64,000 bases of DNA, taken from Candidatus Desulfofervidus auxilii. GTDB taxonomy: Bacteria; Desulfobacterota; Desulfofervidia; Desulfofervidales; Desulfofervidaceae. The stretch is from assembly GCF_001577525.1 (NCBI RefSeq), contig NZ_CP013015.1, positions 663,909-727,908 on the forward strand. Direction: 5' to 3'. A model generated the notes under the pieces. That model made no database searches. It was not told the origin of the DNA and worked only from the letters and a program-made list of their open reading frames with translations. This document shows, one piece after another, positions 26,133 through 36,400 of this stretch (positions are counted from its first letter, which is position 1; every line of letters begins with the position of its first letter). The position numbers and the translations under genes are program-made.

Positions 26133-26789
26133 ATGAATTTTTTATCGCGGATTAAGCAGCTAGGAGGATTAAGACGTTTTCTAATTATTGACAAAACATG
26201 TTCTGTAAGAGGCTTTACATTGTGGTTCACTGGTTTGCCAGGAGCCGGAAAAAGCACTCTGTCTTCAGCGGTTCATCAGGCGTTACTTAATCGCAGTATA
26301 ACTAATGTTGAGTTGCTTGACAGTGAGGTTATGCGGAGATCTCTATCGCCAGAATTGGGGTTTACGAAGGAAGACAGGGAGTTAAATATTTGGCGAATTG
26401 GTTGGATAGCTAAATTACTCAATAAACACGGTATTCACGTTGCAGTAGCAGCCATTTCTCCTTACCGCGCTACCCGGACCCAGATACGTAAGATGCTAGG
26501 GGAGACATTCATTGAAGTGTTTATCAGTTGTCCAATAGAGGAATGCGAGCGCCGCGATCCTAAAGGACTGTATAAGAAGGCACGTAAAGGTTTAATTAGT
26601 CAATTCACCGGCATTGACGATCCCTATGAATTACCTGAACATCCTGAAATAATTATAGAAACTAATCGAGTGAGCGTACAGGAAGGAGTTAGGCAGGTTC
26701 TCACTTACTTAGAGCGCCGTCAATTTATTCCAAGTTCCGTTGTGGGAGAGCGGGCTACCCCTGAAAGTGAGGTCGTTGTGGCTCGCTAG
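26133..26789 (+). CDS. cysC: adenylylsulfate (APS) kinase
   Basis: The 218-residue protein makes PAPS, the activated sulfate donor of sulfotransferases. GLPGAGKS at residues 34-41 is the P-loop. SLSPELGFTKEDRELNIWR near 66 holds the APS-binding region. VAAISPYRATR near 106 contains the conserved Ser. KARKGLISQFTGIDDPYE is the lid. A cysteine biosynthesis role is less likely here: the gene stands inside a glycan cluster, four genes before a protein with a sulfotransferase domain. Its base composition is visibly richer in G+C than the surrounding genes, which suggests transfer. The C-terminal 25 residues are an unusual tail. Confidence 0.9.
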   Translation: MNFLSRIKQLGGLRRFLIIDKTCSVRGFTLWFTGLPGAGKSTLSSAVHQALLNRSITNVELLDSEVMRRSLSPELGFTKEDRELNIWRIGWIAKLLNKHGIHVAVAAISPYRATRTQIRKMLGETFIEVFISCPIEECERRDPKGLYKKARKGLISQFTGIDDPYELPEHPEIIIETNRVSVQEGVRQVLTYLERRQFIPSSVVGERATPESEVVVAR

Positions 26790-26811
26790 TAACCTTATGT
26801 GGAGGAAACAA

Positions 26812-28062
26812 ATGGGAATTTTGTCATTACCAATAGAACAATTAAGTAAATCCGGAGATGTTGAAAAACAAAAGGAAAAATTTCAGGAATGGAATCCCAG
26901 TAAGCGGTGGAATCCATTCAACAGTTATAAGTTGCTTTCGCATGTCCATAGATGGAAACAAATCAAAAGGGGGAAACCTATACCACCACCGGTTCTTATT
27001 ACTATCGACCCCACAAATGTTTGTAATTTCAATTGTGTGTGGTGCAATGCGGAGTTTATAAGAAAAAAACGGAAAGGTTCGTTATCTGAGAAAATGTTAT
27101 TAAATCTTGCAGATTTTCTTCCTCGTTGGGGAGAAGGCAACCCTAATTGGAAGCCTGGTGTTGAGGCCATTTGTATAGCAGGAGGAGGAGAGCCTCTTTT
27201 GAATCCTGCCACTGCTGTTTTTATTGATAAAGTAACTAGCAATGGGATAGAGGTTGGTGTGGTTACCAATGGCAGTCATATAGCCGATTATATCGATTCT
27301 TTATCGCAATGCACATGGGTTGGTGTATCTATTGATGCAGCTACGCCAAAGACATTTAATAAATTAAAGAGATTACCTCCTGAAAAGAATATCTTTGACC
27401 GTATTATTGAGAATATTGCCATTCTGGTGGATTATGCCAAAAGGCATAACAATAGGTTAGGTTCAAAACACCCTTCCTATGGTGTAAGTTACAAGTATCT
27501 CTTATACAACAGGGATAATATCAGTGAAATGTACAAAGCAGCAAAGCTGGCCAAAGAGATAGGATGTAAGAATATTCACTTTCGCCCTGCCGGAACATCG
27601 TGGGACAAACTAGGAACAGAGAATGAAATAAGTTTTTCCAAAGAAGATATTTCCTTATTCAAAGAACAGATTACAAAGGCTTTAGAGTTAGATGATGAGA
27701 CCTTTGGTGTCTATGGCATCACTCATAAGTTTACCTCACAATTTGAGAGAGCAAACTACTTTGATAAATGTTATGCAATTTTTATGACTTCTGTCATCAT
27801 GCCTCCAGTTGGTAAAGATGCTCCCAAAGACTCTTTTGTTCTTGGGCTATGTTGTGACAGGCGTGGGGATAAAAAATTAGAATTAGCAAAGAATATTGTA
27901 GATGTTGAAAAGATTCAAAAATTATGGGGGAGCAAAGCTCATTGGAATATACATGATAAGATCAGAGTAGACAAAGAATGCCCAAGATGTACTTATCAAC
28001 CTCATAATGAAATATATGAAAATGTCATACTAAATGACAGCATGACATACAAATTTATCTAG
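26812..28062 (+). CDS. radical SAM enzyme with a C-terminal Cys-rich (SPASM-like) region
   Basis: The protein of about 416 residues has the CX3CX2C cluster motif in CNFNCVWC near residue 70. It also has a GGGEPLLNP SAM-binding motif near 123 and a C-terminal region with CC and CPRC, suggesting an auxiliary Fe-S cluster. VLITIDPTNVCNFNC is typical of SPASM/twitch enzymes acting on peptides or sugars. The ATG with GGAGG upstream was chosen over earlier in-frame starts. It stands between APS kinase and UDP-glucose dehydrogenase with very short gaps. The substrate is unknown; a sugar or flagellar protein is inferred from context. Confidence 0.82.
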   Translation: MGILSLPIEQLSKSGDVEKQKEKFQEWNPSKRWNPFNSYKLLSHVHRWKQIKRGKPIPPPVLITIDPTNVCNFNCVWCNAEFIRKKRKGSLSEKMLLNLADFLPRWGEGNPNWKPGVEAICIAGGGEPLLNPATAVFIDKVTSNGIEVGVVTNGSHIADYIDSLSQCTWVGVSIDAATPKTFNKLKRLPPEKNIFDRIIENIAILVDYAKRHNNRLGSKHPSYGVSYKYLLYNRDNISEMYKAAKLAKEIGCKNIHFRPAGTSWDKLGTENEISFSKEDISLFKEQITKALELDDETFGVYGITHKFTSQFERANYFDKCYAIFMTSVIMPPVGKDAPKDSFVLGLCCDRRGDKKLELAKNIVDVEKIQKLWGSKAHWNIHDKIRVDKECPRCTYQPHNEIYENVILNDSMTYKFI

Positions 28063-28068
28063 CCACAG

Positions 28069-29415
28069 ATGAATATTTCAGTAATAGGATTAGGTAAATT
28101 AGGGCTTTGTACAGCTGCCTGTTTTGCAGCAAGAGGTCATAGGGTAATAGGTTTGGATAAAAACAAATATATTGTGGACAAGTTGCAGGCAAAACAGTGC
28201 CCCATAGATGAAAATGATCTTAAACAACTGTTGGACAAAGCTTGGCAAAACCTAACCACAACCACTGATACAGAAAATGCTATTTTTAATTCAGAAATAA
28301 CACTTATCATAGTCCCTACTCCTAGCGGGCCGGATGGGAGATTCAGCAATAAATATATTGAAGATGTGTTGTATGCTATAGCACCGGTACTTAAGAAGAA
28401 AAATGAGTTCCATGTGGTAGATGTGGTCTCTACTGTCATGCCAGGGTCTTGTGATAAATGCTTTAAGCCATTATTGGAAAACATATCTGGAAAGGTTTGT
28501 GGGAGAGATTTTGGTTTGGTTTATAATCCCGAGTTTGTCGCTTTAGGCTCGGTAATAAAGGATTTTTTAGATCCTGATATGGTACTTATCGGCACCTCCG
28601 ATGAACACTCCAGCGCTTTGGTAAGAGACCTTTATGTTACAACATGCAATAACAGTCCACATATTGTTATCATGTCCCTTATAAATGCAGAAATTACAAA
28701 GCTTAGTCTCAATTGTTTTGTGACCATGAAGATCAGTTTTGCCAATGAGTTAGCCTCTATTTGTGAAAAGGTTCCAGGTGCTGATATAGATGTTATCACT
28801 GATACACTCGGTTTAGATACTCGTATCGGCAAAAAATATTTGAGAGGGGGTTTAGGTTTTGGAGGCCCATGTTTCCCTCGTGACAACATGGCGTTTCAGG
28901 CCTTTGCCAAAGAGGCAGGTTCAGAGGCAAGATTGGGTGCGCAGGTAGTAGCCATCAATAACTCTGTTGTTGAGAGATTATTTAATATTATTGTTAAAAA
29001 AACAAACAAAAATCAACGAATAGCTCTTTTGGGATTATCTTACAAACCTGGAACACATATCGTAGAAGAGTCCCAATCTATAAGACTTGCTAAAAGATTG
29101 GTAAACGCCGGTTATTTGGTGGCTGTGCATGATCCCGAGGCTTTAAGCAATGCAAGGGATGTGCTTGGCGAAGTTGTTACTTACCATGATGATCCATATT
29201 TATGTGTTCAGGGTGCCGGGGCTATTGTTCTCTTGACTAACTGGATGATTTATAAACACCTTGATTGGCGACGTATTGGAAATTTAACAAGAGATGGAGC
29301 TCTTTTATTAGATAGTTGGAGAGTTCTTAAAGGAGTTAAGTTGGGGAATTTTAGATACATAGGCTTAGGTGTTGGCCTAGATAGGATAACAGAAGGAAAT
29401 CCTTATGAGCAATAA
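28069..29415 (+). CDS. ugd: UDP-glucose 6-dehydrogenase family enzyme
   Basis: The 448-residue NAD-dependent enzyme oxidises a UDP-sugar C6 alcohol to the acid. GLGKLGLCTAACFA at residues 7-20 is the NAD motif. VYNPEFVALGSVIKDFLDPD near 151 and GLGFGGPCFPRDN near 261 (with the catalytic Cys) are family signatures. The three-domain length is normal. UDP-glucose is the likely substrate because a UDP-xylose synthase, which uses the product, is in the same cluster; UDP-HexNAc dehydrogenase is an alternative. The C-terminus overlaps the next gene by 11 bases. Confidence 0.85.
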   Translation: MNISVIGLGKLGLCTAACFAARGHRVIGLDKNKYIVDKLQAKQCPIDENDLKQLLDKAWQNLTTTTDTENAIFNSEITLIIVPTPSGPDGRFSNKYIEDVLYAIAPVLKKKNEFHVVDVVSTVMPGSCDKCFKPLLENISGKVCGRDFGLVYNPEFVALGSVIKDFLDPDMVLIGTSDEHSSALVRDLYVTTCNNSPHIVIMSLINAEITKLSLNCFVTMKISFANELASICEKVPGADIDVITDTLGLDTRIGKKYLRGGLGFGGPCFPRDNMAFQAFAKEAGSEARLGAQVVAINNSVVERLFNIIVKKTNKNQRIALLGLSYKPGTHIVEESQSIRLAKRLVNAGYLVAVHDPEALSNARDVLGEVVTYHDDPYLCVQGAGAIVLLTNWMIYKHLDWRRIGNLTRDGALLLDSWRVLKGVKLGNFRYIGLGVGLDRITEGNPYEQ

Positions 29416-30247
29416 CATTTCTCAAGCTTTCACTGATGTGGATATAGAGGAAGTGCAAAGCTATTGGGACTCTCGGCCCTGCAATATCCGGCATTCTCCC
29501 AAAGAAATTGGTACTAAAGAGTATTTTGATGAAGTAGAAGCCAGAAAATATTTTGTTGAACCTCATATTCCTGCATTTGCTGAATTTGAGAAGTGGAAAG
29601 GTAAAAAGGTGCTAGAAATCGGATGTGGTATTGGCACAGATACAATCAATTTTGCACGAGCAGGAGCCCAGGTGACGGCAGTGGACTTATCAGAAAAATC
29701 TCTTGAAATTGCACAAAAACGAGCAAGACTCTTCGGTTATGATATTAAGTTTTACCAGGCTAATGCTGAAGAACTTTCACGATGGTTACCTTTGGAAGAA
29801 TATGATCTCATTTATTCTTTTGGTGTTATTCATCACACTCCACATCCTGAACAGGCCATTTCTGAAATCCGCAAATATATGGGGCTAAACAGTGTGTTTA
29901 AAATGATGGTTTATCATCGGTATTCATGGAAAGTATTGTGGATTCTACTGGTCTATGGCAAGGGCCAATTTTGGAAGCTGGATGAATTGATAGCACGTTA
30001 TTCTGAGGCTCAAACAGGATGCCCGGTAACTTATACATACACGAAAGAATCAGTTAAGGAACTTTTAAAACATTTTAAGATTATAAAAGTACAGGTGGAG
30101 CATATATTTCCATATCGCATATCAGATTACATAAATTATAACTATGTGAAAGCCTGGTATTTTAGATGGATGCCAAAAAGGATGTTTCGCTGGATGGAAA
30201 AGAACTGGGGTTGGCACTTATGTGTGACGGCAAAATTGAAGAAATAA
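29405..30247 (+). CDS. class I SAM-dependent methyltransferase
   Basis: The 280-residue protein has motif I VLEIGCGIGTDTINFARAG near residue 68, the acidic VTAVDLSEKSLEIA and YDLIYSFGVIHHTPHPEQAI. The type is the small-molecule/sugar Methyltransf_11 group. The N-terminal VQSYWDSRPCNIRH is often seen in glycan-cluster methyltransferases. It overlaps ugd and precedes the large fusion gene, so it is one operon. The acceptor is unknown. Confidence 0.8.
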   Translation: MSNNISQAFTDVDIEEVQSYWDSRPCNIRHSPKEIGTKEYFDEVEARKYFVEPHIPAFAEFEKWKGKKVLEIGCGIGTDTINFARAGAQVTAVDLSEKSLEIAQKRARLFGYDIKFYQANAEELSRWLPLEEYDLIYSFGVIHHTPHPEQAISEIRKYMGLNSVFKMMVYHRYSWKVLWILLVYGKGQFWKLDELIARYSEAQTGCPVTYTYTKESVKELLKHFKIIKVQVEHIFPYRISDYINYNYVKAWYFRWMPKRMFRWMEKNWGWHLCVTAKLKK

Positions 30248-30289
30248 GGTTTGTTCGCTAGTTTTTAAGCTTAAAAGGGTGAGGCGGTC

Positions 30290-33200
30290 ATGTGCTCTAA
30301 TTCAAAGGTAAAGTGCTATTTCGTGACAGGAACAGGACGGTGTGGTACCAAGCTGTTTTCTAAATTGTTTTCATTGAGTGATAATTCTCTATGTGAGCAC
30401 GAAAAATACTTCCGTCACGCAAGTATGATAAAATTTTACCGAAATAATGATTTTAGTTCCTTTTTAGAGGATATTAACTTACATATTATACCAACAGTAA
30501 ATTATTTTAACAAGCTGAATAAAAGTTATGGAATTTCATCAGGTCACATGTTTTTCTCTATACCCTATCTTTATCACATTTTCGGAGAAAATGTGCGCTT
30601 CATACTGCTGGTGAGACGTCCCGAGGAATTTGTAAGAAGCGCACTTGCCAGGGGGTTCTTCGACCCAAATCACCCACATTCATGCATCCAACTTCTTCCC
30701 AATCCACGGAACCCCATATTTAAAAAATGGGGAGCTATATCCCCATTTGAGAAATGTCTATGGTACTGGAACCTTGTGAATCAATTTGTAATAAGTGAAT
30801 TCCATAAAATGCCAAAAAATATCTATAGGATTGTCAAAATAGAGGATGTTGATACTGATTTAGTAAAACAGCTTTGTAATTTCTTGGAATTATTCGATGT
30901 TAAAGAAGAAGAAATTCAAAAAGTTCTTGCTCAAAGAATTAACGCTTCTCCTGGATTAGGAGATGAAAGTGATGTTAACCCATATTCTTTACCGATATCT
31001 TTGGAACCAATAGAGAGATGGAACAATTTTCAATTGGGCTTACTTGAACAATATACTGGTCAACTTCGCTCTAAACTGTATGGTTCGGAGACTATTTCCC
31101 AAAAACCAGAGATAGAACAAAGGTCGGAAAAGACTCGACTTGAAATTTATAGTTTGACTCCAATTGAGAAATCGCAAAGCAATCCAGAACCACAAACACA
31201 AACCTTGCCAATAGCAATATTTGATGTTCACGGAGTTTGCAACCAAACCTGTCCGTATTGCGTTGCCAAGCGCTCAAAAGATTTCGGGCCAATAGTTAAA
31301 CCAGAACCGATGAAGAAAATCAGAAGTTTTTTTAAAGAGCATGGTCCGTTTAATATCGTATTTACCGGTGGCGAGCCATTGATCACACCAGGGATTTGGG
31401 ATTTTTTTAAGTTTCTAGTTAACGAGGGACATCTTATCTCACTCCAGACAAATCTTAAAGTTGGTGCAGATTTATTCTCCCAAGCAGTATCGCCTGAACA
31501 GACAGGTTGGATACTAACCACATTTCATTCAGTAGAGCTAAAGAGATTTGAGTGTTATCTCCGAAATATAAGAATGCTTAAAAAGAAAGGTTATCCATTG
31601 GTTGTAAAACTGATCCTTGACGATTCAATGCTCAAAGAATTCGTATCAATTTATGACACATTGAAGAAAAATGGCATTGGAGTTATTTTATCTCCACTTA
31701 TTAATTTTCCACCTAATAGTGAACCTTTTCCTAAACAGTACACTCCTGAACAATGGTCTCTAATTGCCCCCCGTATTACGTTACGTAGTTCCTGGCTTTA
31801 TTTTGCAGGAGGATGGAGAAGCCGTGGAGCCTTATGTTATGCTGGAAGTAAGGTATTTTACTTTCGCCCTTGGGCTCCTAGAGGACGAATTGATGGCTGT
31901 GCACATAGTTTTCCAAGAAACATAGGGAGTTTGTATACTAATAAATTTTCACCTTTAAAGGAACCAGTTCGTTGTGGACTCGATTTGTGTATTTGTGATT
32001 TTAACTATTATACTGGTATAATCCCAAAACTTGATGATAGTAAGCATTTCAAAACTCTTCTCTCAGGCAAAGTTCAACCTGTTCCATTTTCTGCTTATTT
32101 CGAATATATCAAACAAGCAGACATTTATCCACTTATTGATCTTCAACCTATTATTAGTAAAATAAACTTGGTTAAGGATATCCGAAATTGGGCTGGTTCA
32201 GTAAAATCTGTAGTGGCAAAACGAGGATCTAACCAGTTCGTCCACTCAAGCACGATGAGTGAATCGTTCGGCGAAGGGAGATCTAGGCTACTGGGAAACA
32301 GCCAGACCCCTTCTTATATATCTATTGAAAAACCATCAACCGAATGGAAGATGGATATAGCAAAAACTTTAAATCAACAAGGAGAAGAGCTATTCATCAA
32401 AGGCGATACTAAGGGTGCATTAAATGCTTTTCTAAAAGCCATTGAGATAGACCCAAATCTTGCCGTTGCGTACAACAACCTTGGTGTGTTGTACTGGCAG
32501 GCAAGGGAAGTTAAAAATGCCTTAGGACATTTTAAAAAGGCTCTAAAACTTGACCCATACGATCGGAATATAATCCTGAATTGTGGCAAGGTATTGACAG
32601 ATTTAGGAAAAATTGAAGATGCAAAGGAAGTTTATTCATACTATTTAAAGAAAAACCCAAATGATGAAGAAATATCTCGGTTATTGGCAGATATTGAAGT
32701 ACATCACTCTACATCTGAAGCGACCTTAATAAAACCTGAACAAATAGGTCCTATCAATATTCCCATTGTATCTGTTCAAGATTTACATAAAAAATTGGGA
32801 TTTGAAACGCCAATTAATTATCCCAAAACCTCACTTGAAAAACCATTAAACCAATGGAAGATGGAGATTGATGATGCTCCGATATTTCGATACATATATC
32901 GAAATTTTCGTCCCCGCAGACATCTAGAATTTGGCACCTGGCAAGGCACAGGGGTAGTCTATTGTCTTGAAGAATGCGATGCTACCGTTTGGACTATTAA
33001 TTTACCATTCGGTGAGAATAAAAAAAATGGTTACCCTGCTTACGCCCATTATCCAGAGGAATTGCCGTCTGTTCGCGAGTGGGCAAAAAAGATAGGGCTA
33101 CCCGAAAAAGCTACTTATAGAACCGACTCCATTGGATTTATTGGGAGGCGTTATCTGGAGAAAGAATTGGGGCATAGAGTATGCCAAATTTACTGTGACA

Positions 33201-33490
33201 GTAGAAAATGGGATATTTCAAATTATCCCCCTGGATTTTTTGATACCATACTAATAGATGGGGGACATACAAAAGATATAGTAATCAATGATACCCGAAA
33301 GGCGTTTCGATTATTGAGGCAAGGGGGCATCGTTATGTGGCATGATTTTTGTCCCCCAGTTTTTAAGCAATTTGAGTGCACCCACGGAGTAATGGAAGCA
33401 ATTTCTCAGGATTGGGATTGGGTCAATTCACGTACAAATCAGCTTTTCTGGATTTATCCAAGCTGGATTCTTCTTGGTGTGAAGAAATGA
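30290..33490 (+). CDS. four-domain fusion: sulfotransferase, radical SAM, TPR, methyltransferase
   Basis: The 1066-residue protein has no close described architecture that I recognise. Residues 1-265 look like a PAPS sulfotransferase: TGTGRCGTKLFSKL (13-26) fits the 5'-phosphosulfate loop and FILLVRRPEEFVRSAL the 3'-phosphate site. Residues 305-600 are radical SAM, with CNQTCPYC (317-324) and FTGGEPL, plus a C-terminal set of Cys (ALCYAG, DGCAH, RCGLDLCICD) that may bind auxiliary clusters. Residues 690-800 are TPRs. Residues 840-1066 resemble a CmcI/Methyltransf_24 class I fold (HLEFGTWQGTG, then TILIDGGHTKD). The neighbouring APS kinase would supply PAPS. The substrate is unknown; a flagellar or surface glycoprotein is inferred. 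Confidence 0.8.
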   Translation: MCSNSKVKCYFVTGTGRCGTKLFSKLFSLSDNSLCEHEKYFRHASMIKFYRNNDFSSFLEDINLHIIPTVNYFNKLNKSYGISSGHMFFSIPYLYHIFGENVRFILLVRRPEEFVRSALARGFFDPNHPHSCIQLLPNPRNPIFKKWGAISPFEKCLWYWNLVNQFVISEFHKMPKNIYRIVKIEDVDTDLVKQLCNFLELFDVKEEEIQKVLAQRINASPGLGDESDVNPYSLPISLEPIERWNNFQLGLLEQYTGQLRSKLYGSETISQKPEIEQRSEKTRLEIYSLTPIEKSQSNPEPQTQTLPIAIFDVHGVCNQTCPYCVAKRSKDFGPIVKPEPMKKIRSFFKEHGPFNIVFTGGEPLITPGIWDFFKFLVNEGHLISLQTNLKVGADLFSQAVSPEQTGWILTTFHSVELKRFECYLRNIRMLKKKGYPLVVKLILDDSMLKEFVSIYDTLKKNGIGVILSPLINFPPNSEPFPKQYTPEQWSLIAPRITLRSSWLYFAGGWRSRGALCYAGSKVFYFRPWAPRGRIDGCAHSFPRNIGSLYTNKFSPLKEPVRCGLDLCICDFNYYTGIIPKLDDSKHFKTLLSGKVQPVPFSAYFEYIKQADIYPLIDLQPIISKINLVKDIRNWAGSVKSVVAKRGSNQFVHSSTMSESFGEGRSRLLGNSQTPSYISIEKPSTEWKMDIAKTLNQQGEELFIKGDTKGALNAFLKAIEIDPNLAVAYNNLGVLYWQAREVKNALGHFKKALKLDPYDRNIILNCGKVLTDLGKIEDAKEVYSYYLKKNPNDEEISRLLADIEVHHSTSEATLIKPEQIGPINIPIVSVQDLHKKLGFETPINYPKTSLEKPLNQWKMEIDDAPIFRYIYRNFRPRRHLEFGTWQGTGVVYCLEECDATVWTINLPFGENKKNGYPAYAHYPEELPSVREWAKKIGLPEKATYRTDSIGFIGRRYLEKELGHRVCQIYCDSRKWDISNYPPGFFDTILIDGGHTKDIVINDTRKAFRLLRQGGIVMWHDFCPPVFKQFECTHGVMEAISQDWDWVNSRTNQLFWIYPSWILLGVKK

Positions 33491-36400
33491 GTGCCACTAT
33501 TAACCAGCAACCTGAATTAAGCATTGTTGTCACAGCACGCAATGATAATCACGGCGGAAACCTTCTGCACCGTATGCAGATTTTCGTGAACGGCATTTTA
33601 GTACAATCAGAAAGGCATGGGCTTAGAACAGAACTGATTTTAGTGGAGTGGAATCCGCCATCTGATAAGCCAAGGTTGGCTGAAGCGTTATCATGGCCAG
33701 AGAGACATGATTTTTGCACGGTGCGCATCATTGAAGTTCCTCCAGAAATCCATCAGCAATATAAACATTCTGATAACTTGCCACTTTACCAGATGATTGC
33801 GAAAAATGTTGGAATTAGACGTGCAAGGGGTGAGTTTATACTTGCTACCAATATTGATATATTATTCTCACATGAACTTATGAGATTTTTGGCCTCAGGA
33901 GCTTTAGAAAAGGGATATGTGTATAGAGTTGATAGGTATGATGTACCTGAGGATGTGCCTTTAAATACTTCGATTGACAAGCAACTTGAATACTGCCGTA
34001 AAAATGTCATTCGTATAAACAGCTTAGATGGAACACGGAATCTATTAACTGGGGATTATTTACCAAGTCGCCTTCCACCTTTCATGTCCTTTGCTGGATT
34101 GCATTTTAATAGTTGTGGAGACTTCACGCTTATGCATAAAGAGCACTGGTTTGCTCTCCGTGGCTATCCAGAATTTGACATGTATTCCTTCCACCTTGAT
34201 ACCTTGTTTCTACTTTTAGCTCATTATGGCGGAGTAAGGCAAAAAATACTTTCTGACCCCATGCGAATTTATCATATTGAACATGCATCTGGATTTAAGC
34301 CAGAGGGGGAAAGAAGATTAAGCATGAAACTTAAGTCCCAAGGTCTTCCTTTTATAACCCTGTCTGAAATTGAAAAGTGGGCAATGAGAATGCACAAAGA
34401 CAAGCGTCCTATAATCTTTAATCAAAGAAATTGGGGTCTTTCGAATGAAATTCTTAAAGAAAATATTATATGTTTAGCAGATGTTTTTAAAGAAAGAAAA
34501 GCAGACATCAAAAGTAAAAGTGCATTTTCAAAAAAGAAGAATATACTGATATTTTCTGAGGAATTACCCTTATATGATTTACATTCACAAGGTAAAAGAT
34601 TATATCAAATAGCAAGAAATTTAAGTAAAAATCATAGGGTTACATTCTTTGTCTGCAAAACTACCCTCAAAGAAAGGTATGTTGAGAGTTTAAAAAAGAT
34701 AGGTATAAATGTATTTTATAACATTAAAAAAGTAACTAAATCATCTCTATTCTCCTATTTAATAACTGCCACAGATATAAAAACGCTTCTTATATTCAAT
34801 TTTTTTGATACAGTAATATTTAGTTCAGTAAAAATTGCAAGTCTTTATTTGCCAACAATCCGTAAATTATCACCAAAAACTGCAATAATCATTGACACTT
34901 ATACTGATTTGATGTTTGAAGAGCAAAAAGAAAAACAACTTTCAATCTATGAAAGTGCAGATGCGGTTATTGCACCATCAGAGGCCAAAGCTCAGCAGAT
35001 TCTGAAGGAATCACCCAAACTTGATGTAAGAATCTTATCCTCCCACTCCACTATGTTAGAGAGAAAAATCCTTGAAGCTATAAATACACGCCTAAAGAAA
35101 AGAAGACCTAAGAGATTTATGATTCATTCAAATTCTGTGATGAAATCATCTTCATCAAAAAAACTCACTGTGATTTTCATTGTTAAAGGTAACCAAGAGA
35201 AGATAGGACCCTCTATGCAGAGTCTAATCCTTAATTCTGATAAGGAAATGACAGAAATAATAATAGCAATAGATGGTAAAAATGCGGGAAATTTTTGTGA
35301 GGAGGCAGAAAGAAATTTTGTAAAATACTTTAAATATGAAGATGAAAAAGAGGTTAATGCCTTCTGCATTAGCATCCTAAATGATTGCTCAAGCCCCTAT
35401 TTTGGGCTAATGAAGAGTGATATAATTGTTCCACCTCACTGGGATAGGAGACTTATTGCCCACTTTAAAGAGGATTCGCGGATCGAGGCAATTTCTCCTA
35501 TAACTTCACACTTTCTATATTCTTCAATGTATGACTTTGAAAAGGAGGCATGGGATATTTATAAAAAATATAAAGGTATACACCTGCCTTCTGATTCCAT
35601 TTGTACCTCATGTATAGTGGTCAATAAATGTGCTATCAAAAAGAAAGGAAATTATGACTTTGCCAATTTCATTTCAAGTGCCCTAAAAAAAGATTACAAG
35701 ATTGCAGTAGCTAAGGATACCTTAGTATTGGAATTAAAACTCAACTTAATAATTCGAAATAATAGAATTAATTTCAAAAAAACTGAATCTAAGCTTGTGA
35801 GTGTAATTATTCCTACATACAATGAGAAAGATTTACTGCTTAAATCCTTGTATTCTTTTTTCCATCAAAACTTAGAGCCGGACCAACTTGAAATCATAGC
35901 TGTAGATAGGGGTTCTGAAGATGGAACCATTGAAGCTCTTACCCAACTAAAACCTGCATGCACATTTAAATATTATCTTCAACCACATAAAGGAAAGGCA
36001 GCAGCAGCAAATTTTGGAATAACAGAGGCAAGTGGAAAGTTTATCTTACTTTCATCTCCCAACATAGTTGCAAAGGATGACTTAATAAGCCAATACCTGA
36101 AGAGTTATGAGCATCGCACATATAAAAACATTGCTATTGTTGGAAATATTCTGCCAGAAAAAGATGAATATTCTACCAAGAGTTTAGTAGAAATGGGAGA
36201 GGCGTTCAATCTGTTTTTGGAACGAAAGACATTTGAGGATGTGGGCTTGTTTGATGAAACTCTTAAGCACCAATGGATAAACATTGAATTTGTTTCCCGG
36301 TTAATAGCAAAAGGCTACCAAATAAGAAATGATAACCGTATCGTTGCTTATGTTTGTAATACTGAAAAAAGCAGCATAGATGTTTCCCAACCTCTGCTAA

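Noticed and set aside
33376-33486. Longer start for the 1258-residue glycosyltransferase
   Set aside because: The first 37 codons would be read inside the preceding gene; the ATGA overlap start gives a proper GT2 N-terminus.
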